NCBI RefSeq assembly: GCF_029784155.1
Contig: NC_073693.1
Coordinates: 143,218,853 to 143,282,852 of the forward strand
Length of the DNA stretch: 64,000 nt
Source of the DNA: Uranotaenia lowii
Lineage: Eukaryota; Arthropoda; Insecta; Diptera; Culicidae
Direction of reading: 5' to 3'
Shown: one piece after another, positions 61,111 through 64,000 of the stretch
How the letters are laid out: each line of letters begins with the position of its first letter
Numbering within the stretch: position 1 is the first letter of the stretch
Translations under genes and position numbers: made by a program
Notes under the pieces: generated by a model
Seen by the model: only the letters and a program-made list of their open reading frames with translations
What the model was told of the DNA's origin: nothing
Database searches by the model: none

Positions 61111-62440
61111 TCTCTCTTGACCTAAAGAACGCTTTCAACAGCGTCAGTTGGGCAGCGATTGCGTCGTCGCTCATCAACATGAGGATTCCGGCATATTTCT
61201 GCAGGATGGTGGAGTGTTACTTCCGTGACCGCCAACTACAGTATATGACCAGCGAGAGACTGGAAATAGTAGAGTCTCGGCATGGGTTCCACAAGGATCG
61301 ATAATTGGCCCGGTATTGTGGAACATTGTCTACGACGAACTGCTGAGACTGCGTCTCCCCACGGGAGTGAGACTTGTGGGATTCGCCGATGACGTGGTTC
61401 TCCTGGCATCGGGCCCATCAACCGAAGAGGTCCAGCAACTCGCCACAGTAGCTATCGAGAAGGTGGAAAGTTGGATGCGCTCCAAGAGCTTACGTCTGGC
61501 TCACCACAAGATCGAGATGGTGCTGATCACCAACCTGATCTCAGCACAATCAGGGACGATTGCAGTTGGACCGTGCAAAATCGAGTTCAAGCGTGCGATT
61601 AAATACCTGGGGGTGATGATCGACGACCGGCTATACTTCACGGCCCGTGTCGACTACGCCTGTAAAAGAGCGGCAATGGCGACAGCAGCCTTCTCACGGG
61701 CCATGTCGAACAACTTGGCGATCCGCTGCAGCAGAAGGAGGGTCCTGGCGAGTGTGACCTCGTCCATTCTGCGGTACGGAGTGGCAGCCTGGAAGGCAGC
61801 CCTGAGCAGGCAGTGTAACCTGCAAAAGCACTGCAGTGTACAGCGGCTGATGAACCTGCGAGTAATCAGCGCATACAAAACAATGTCCTCGGTAGCTGCT
61901 GATGTTGTGGCGGGGGTCATGCCCATCTCGGTCTTGCTAGAGGAAGATACCTTCCGCTACGAGCACAGGCACATGTCCGAAGTGCGGAAACATGCCAGAG
62001 AGGCTTCGCTGTCCAACTGGCAGCACCAGTGGGACAGCTCGGAACGTGGCCGGTGGACCCATCGCTTGATCCCTAACATCGGATCCTGGATGGACCGGAG
62101 ACACGGAGAGGTGGATTTCTGCATGACACAGTTCTTGACTGGTCACGGATATTTCATGCAGTACCACCATCGGTTTGGACATGTGGCCTCGCCATCCTGT
62201 CCAACCTGCGATGACACAATAGAGACACCAGAGCACGTAGTGTTCAACTGTCCGAGGTTCGAAGGGGTACGTGCTAACATGCTTGCCGCCTGCGGACCAG
62301 ACACGACAGCCGATAACATCGTGTGGAGGATGTGTGAGGATGCCAATACTTGGCGCGTGGTCAGCGATGGGTTGACCCGGATCATGACTGCCCTGCAGAG
62401 AAGTTGGAACCAGCACCAGTCCGCGACCGGTTTAGGGTGA
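61111..62440 (+). pseudogene. R1-clade reverse transcriptase, C-terminal two-thirds, one frameshift
   Basis: Frame 1 encodes SLDLKNAFNSVSW, RT motif A with its catalytic Asp, up to about 61275. It is then joined by a frameshift (1-nt loss or 2-nt gain) to VPQGSIIGPVLWNIVYDE. The second frame runs to TGA at 62438-62440. It contains FADDV (61383-61397), the catalytic Asp pair, then the thumb region (IKYLGVMIDDRLYF). The C-terminal zinc-knuckle-like CPTCDDTIETPEHVVFNC (CX2CX8HX4C) follows HRFGH, typical of R1-clade elements, which lack RNase H. Upstream RT motifs, endonuclease and ORF1 are absent. Codon use and GC (over 50%) contrast with the AT-rich host intron. Confidence 0.88.
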
Positions 62441-62900
62441 CTCCTTCGTCGGGGAGCACCTGAGTAGTGTGCGTCCGACCCTGGCAGTAAAGCATACAAA
62501 GATAAGACTATACCTTGAACAGAGGCGTCTCGAGGCTAGTCTTGAGTTGCGAGTAAAGGGCGGATCTCGAGTCGTTAGAGGAGAGGTCCTTAGTCTTGAA
62601 TCGTAGCAAGAGGCAGGGTATATATGCTGGAGTTTGACTCGAACTGGAGTCGCCGATGATTGCTTAAGCGCGGACTTGGTCTCTCATCTCGGGTATAGCC
62701 TTCGTTGCAGGTCCGGATGGGAATTATGGCCAGATGCCTCAGGTGGACTTTATGGCGTAGGAGTACTTAGTATCATGAGTCGTCCAATTGCACCCATGGA
62801 CCCAGAGTAGCATACTGGGGGGACTCGGTCACTCGCCGTGCCTTGGAATGCAATCCGTAAAAAAGATTTACCACCTGGGTGATCAACTAATAAAAAAAAA
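61111..62900 (+). mobile_element. 5'-truncated R1-clade non-LTR retrotransposon
   Basis: The insertion runs from the reverse transcriptase domain to an A-rich tail (62891-62900), between two perfect 12-bp copies of ACATTGCATGTG. The 3' UTR is 62441-62890. 5' truncation with a long target duplication is the mark of target-primed reverse transcription. Confidence 0.9.
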
Positions 62901-62912
62901 ACATTGCATGTG
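62901..62912 (+). repeat. right target-site duplication of the R1-clade LINE
   Basis: ACATTGCATGTG directly after the A-run. Confidence 0.9.
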
Positions 62913-63596
62913 CCTTCTTCAAAAATACGAGAAGAAGCTTTTGCAAGGCAATTAAAGAAAGTAAAAATGCATGTTTGAGGAAAATTTGTGATTGATGGCA
63001 TCACCTCATGGGGATGGCTATAGAATTGTCATGGTAAAAAAACAAAAGTGTTGGCACGCCACCTGAAATGTACCCCAACAAACTGTAGGAAATAACAAGG
63101 GACCTGTTACCTCAGCATAATGTCACCAGCTGGCCTCTTGTGCCGTACGACTGGGATACGAGTGAGGAGGACTTAATATCGGTAGAAGAACTGCACGACA
63201 TCGCACAATCCCATAAGCTGGAAAAAGCTCCGTGTCCAGTTGGTATCCCGAACATTGCAGTTATGGAATTTCCCGAAAAGTTCCGATCGTCACTGTAAAT
63301 TTGTATTGAGGAAAGGATGTTCCCAGAACTGTGGAAACGGCTGTAGCGGTAGGAAAAGTTCTGGAAAGGTTCTATAAAAGTTGATCTTGAATCGTATCCA
63401 GCAGTACAACGAGGGTGAAGGCGGACCGTCCAACAATAAGTTCGGCTTCAGAAAAGGGCGATGGGGGAGAGAAGAAGGGATTGTTTTTGTGCGATTGTAA
63501 CACTGTCCGTGCGCAAAGCCTTCAATACTACCAGCTGGCAGCGTAAAAACTGGTGAAAAGCTATTTCCAGAACCGTAGGCTTCAATACATGACGAT
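62913..63596 (+). pseudogene. older R1-clade LINE relic, N-terminal RT region
   Basis: Broken frames carry R1-clade landmarks in order: KCMFEENL then PHGDGYRIVMVKKQK (linker before RT), PQHNVTSWPLVPYDW, EELHDIAQSHKLEKAPCPVG and IPN (the KAPGPDGIPN motif, with Gly and Asp changed), MFPELWKR, NKFGFRKGR, and SYFQNRRLQYMT at the end. Multiple stops and frameshifts are present, with internal deletions between FRKGR and SYFQNR. It is a different and older copy than 61111-62900; it covers the RT part missing there but is not the same insertion. Confidence 0.8.
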
Positions 63597-64000
63597 CCCA
63601 AGTAACACAGATCAAGCCAATTGGCTTTTTTGAGTTTTAATATTGTTTTGTGAAGACTTTTCGATGGCATCCCATTTTTAAAACGGTTTTATTGTAACAT
63701 AGGAAATGCTTCATTTATCGTGTGTTTTAAAAGAGCCCTGAAAGTTTTGCTAAAACTTGAATAAAACACTATCTTAAGAGTGTTGTAAAAAAGTTGCAAA
63801 AGTATTGCTAAAGATTCAATAAAACTCATACTTTCCTGTTTTTATTAGAGCTTTGTTAAGGGTTTTAATAATGCGCTCAATGCGCTTTTAAAACTAGCGT
63901 TCAAGCCTAGTTGAAAAACTGATTTATTGGAACATTGGATGTAGGCATGATAAAACTAAGTGACAGATGATTTGACAATCGAGAAGAACGTATACACGCT
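63597..64000. mobile_element. start of a MITE with CCCAAGTAACA terminus (right end outside window)
   Basis: CCCAAGTAACACAG at 63597 interrupts the R1 relic. The DNA that follows repeats AATAAAAC and TTTTAAAA phrases, as in the mini MITE at 52175. The right terminus is not in the window. Confidence 0.45.

Noticed and set aside
61937..62499. minus-strand ORFs of 159 and 118 codons
   Set aside because: Shadows of the R1-clade reverse transcriptase on the plus strand.

Overview
This is an AT-rich insect window, most likely from a mosquito (Diptera, Culicidae). The host gene reads as an alan shepard (shep)/RBMS-type RNA-binding protein with dipteran-like residues, and the mobile elements (RTE-like and R1-clade LINE relics, an ITmD37E/mariner-like relic, many TA-flanked MITEs, tRNA-derived SINE heads) are typical of mosquito introns. 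The species cannot be fixed from the sequence.

Only one host gene can be supported, on the minus strand. Four coding exons of the shep orthologue are visible in transcription order: 54111-53987 (end of RRM1, with two in-frame alternative donors), 11205-11064 (start of RRM2), 10932-10565 (rest of RRM2 and linker) and 10505-10305 (C-terminal region). The first exons (start codon, start of RRM1) lie beyond 64000 and the last ones beyond position 1. Almost everything else is intron: about 42.8 kb between the RRM1 and RRM2 exons, and more than 10 kb after the last visible exon.

The dominant feature is a 19-kb array (23451-42509, about 2,100 copies) of a 9-bp unit inside the 42.8-kb intron. It has two homogenised unit types, AAAATTGTC (T-type) and AAAATTGAC (A-type), in alternating blocks, and a higher-order duplication of about 6.4 kb. 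It keeps most reading frames open and so creates many spurious ORFs of up to about 1,770 codons. On the sense strand of the host gene the main unit has no GU, AG, CpG or TpA dinucleotide. The two unit types carry heptamers that are exact reverse complements, so the intron RNA could fold into very long periodic duplexes.

Region by region: 1-10300 is downstream intron packed with MITEs, a 1.9-kb near-perfect palindrome, an inverted tRNA-like pair and an RTE-like LINE relic split from its upstream part by a TA-flanked MITE. 10300-11210 holds three shep exons. 11210-23450 is intron with nested MITEs. 23451-42509 is the satellite. 42510-53986 is intron with phrase-like degenerate repeats and MITEs. 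53987-54111 is the RRM1 exon with motifs suggesting regulated splicing. 54120-61098 is upstream intron with a mariner-like relic. 61099-62912 is a 5'-truncated R1-clade LINE with a clear 12-bp target-site duplication, followed by a second, older R1-clade relic and the start of another MITE.
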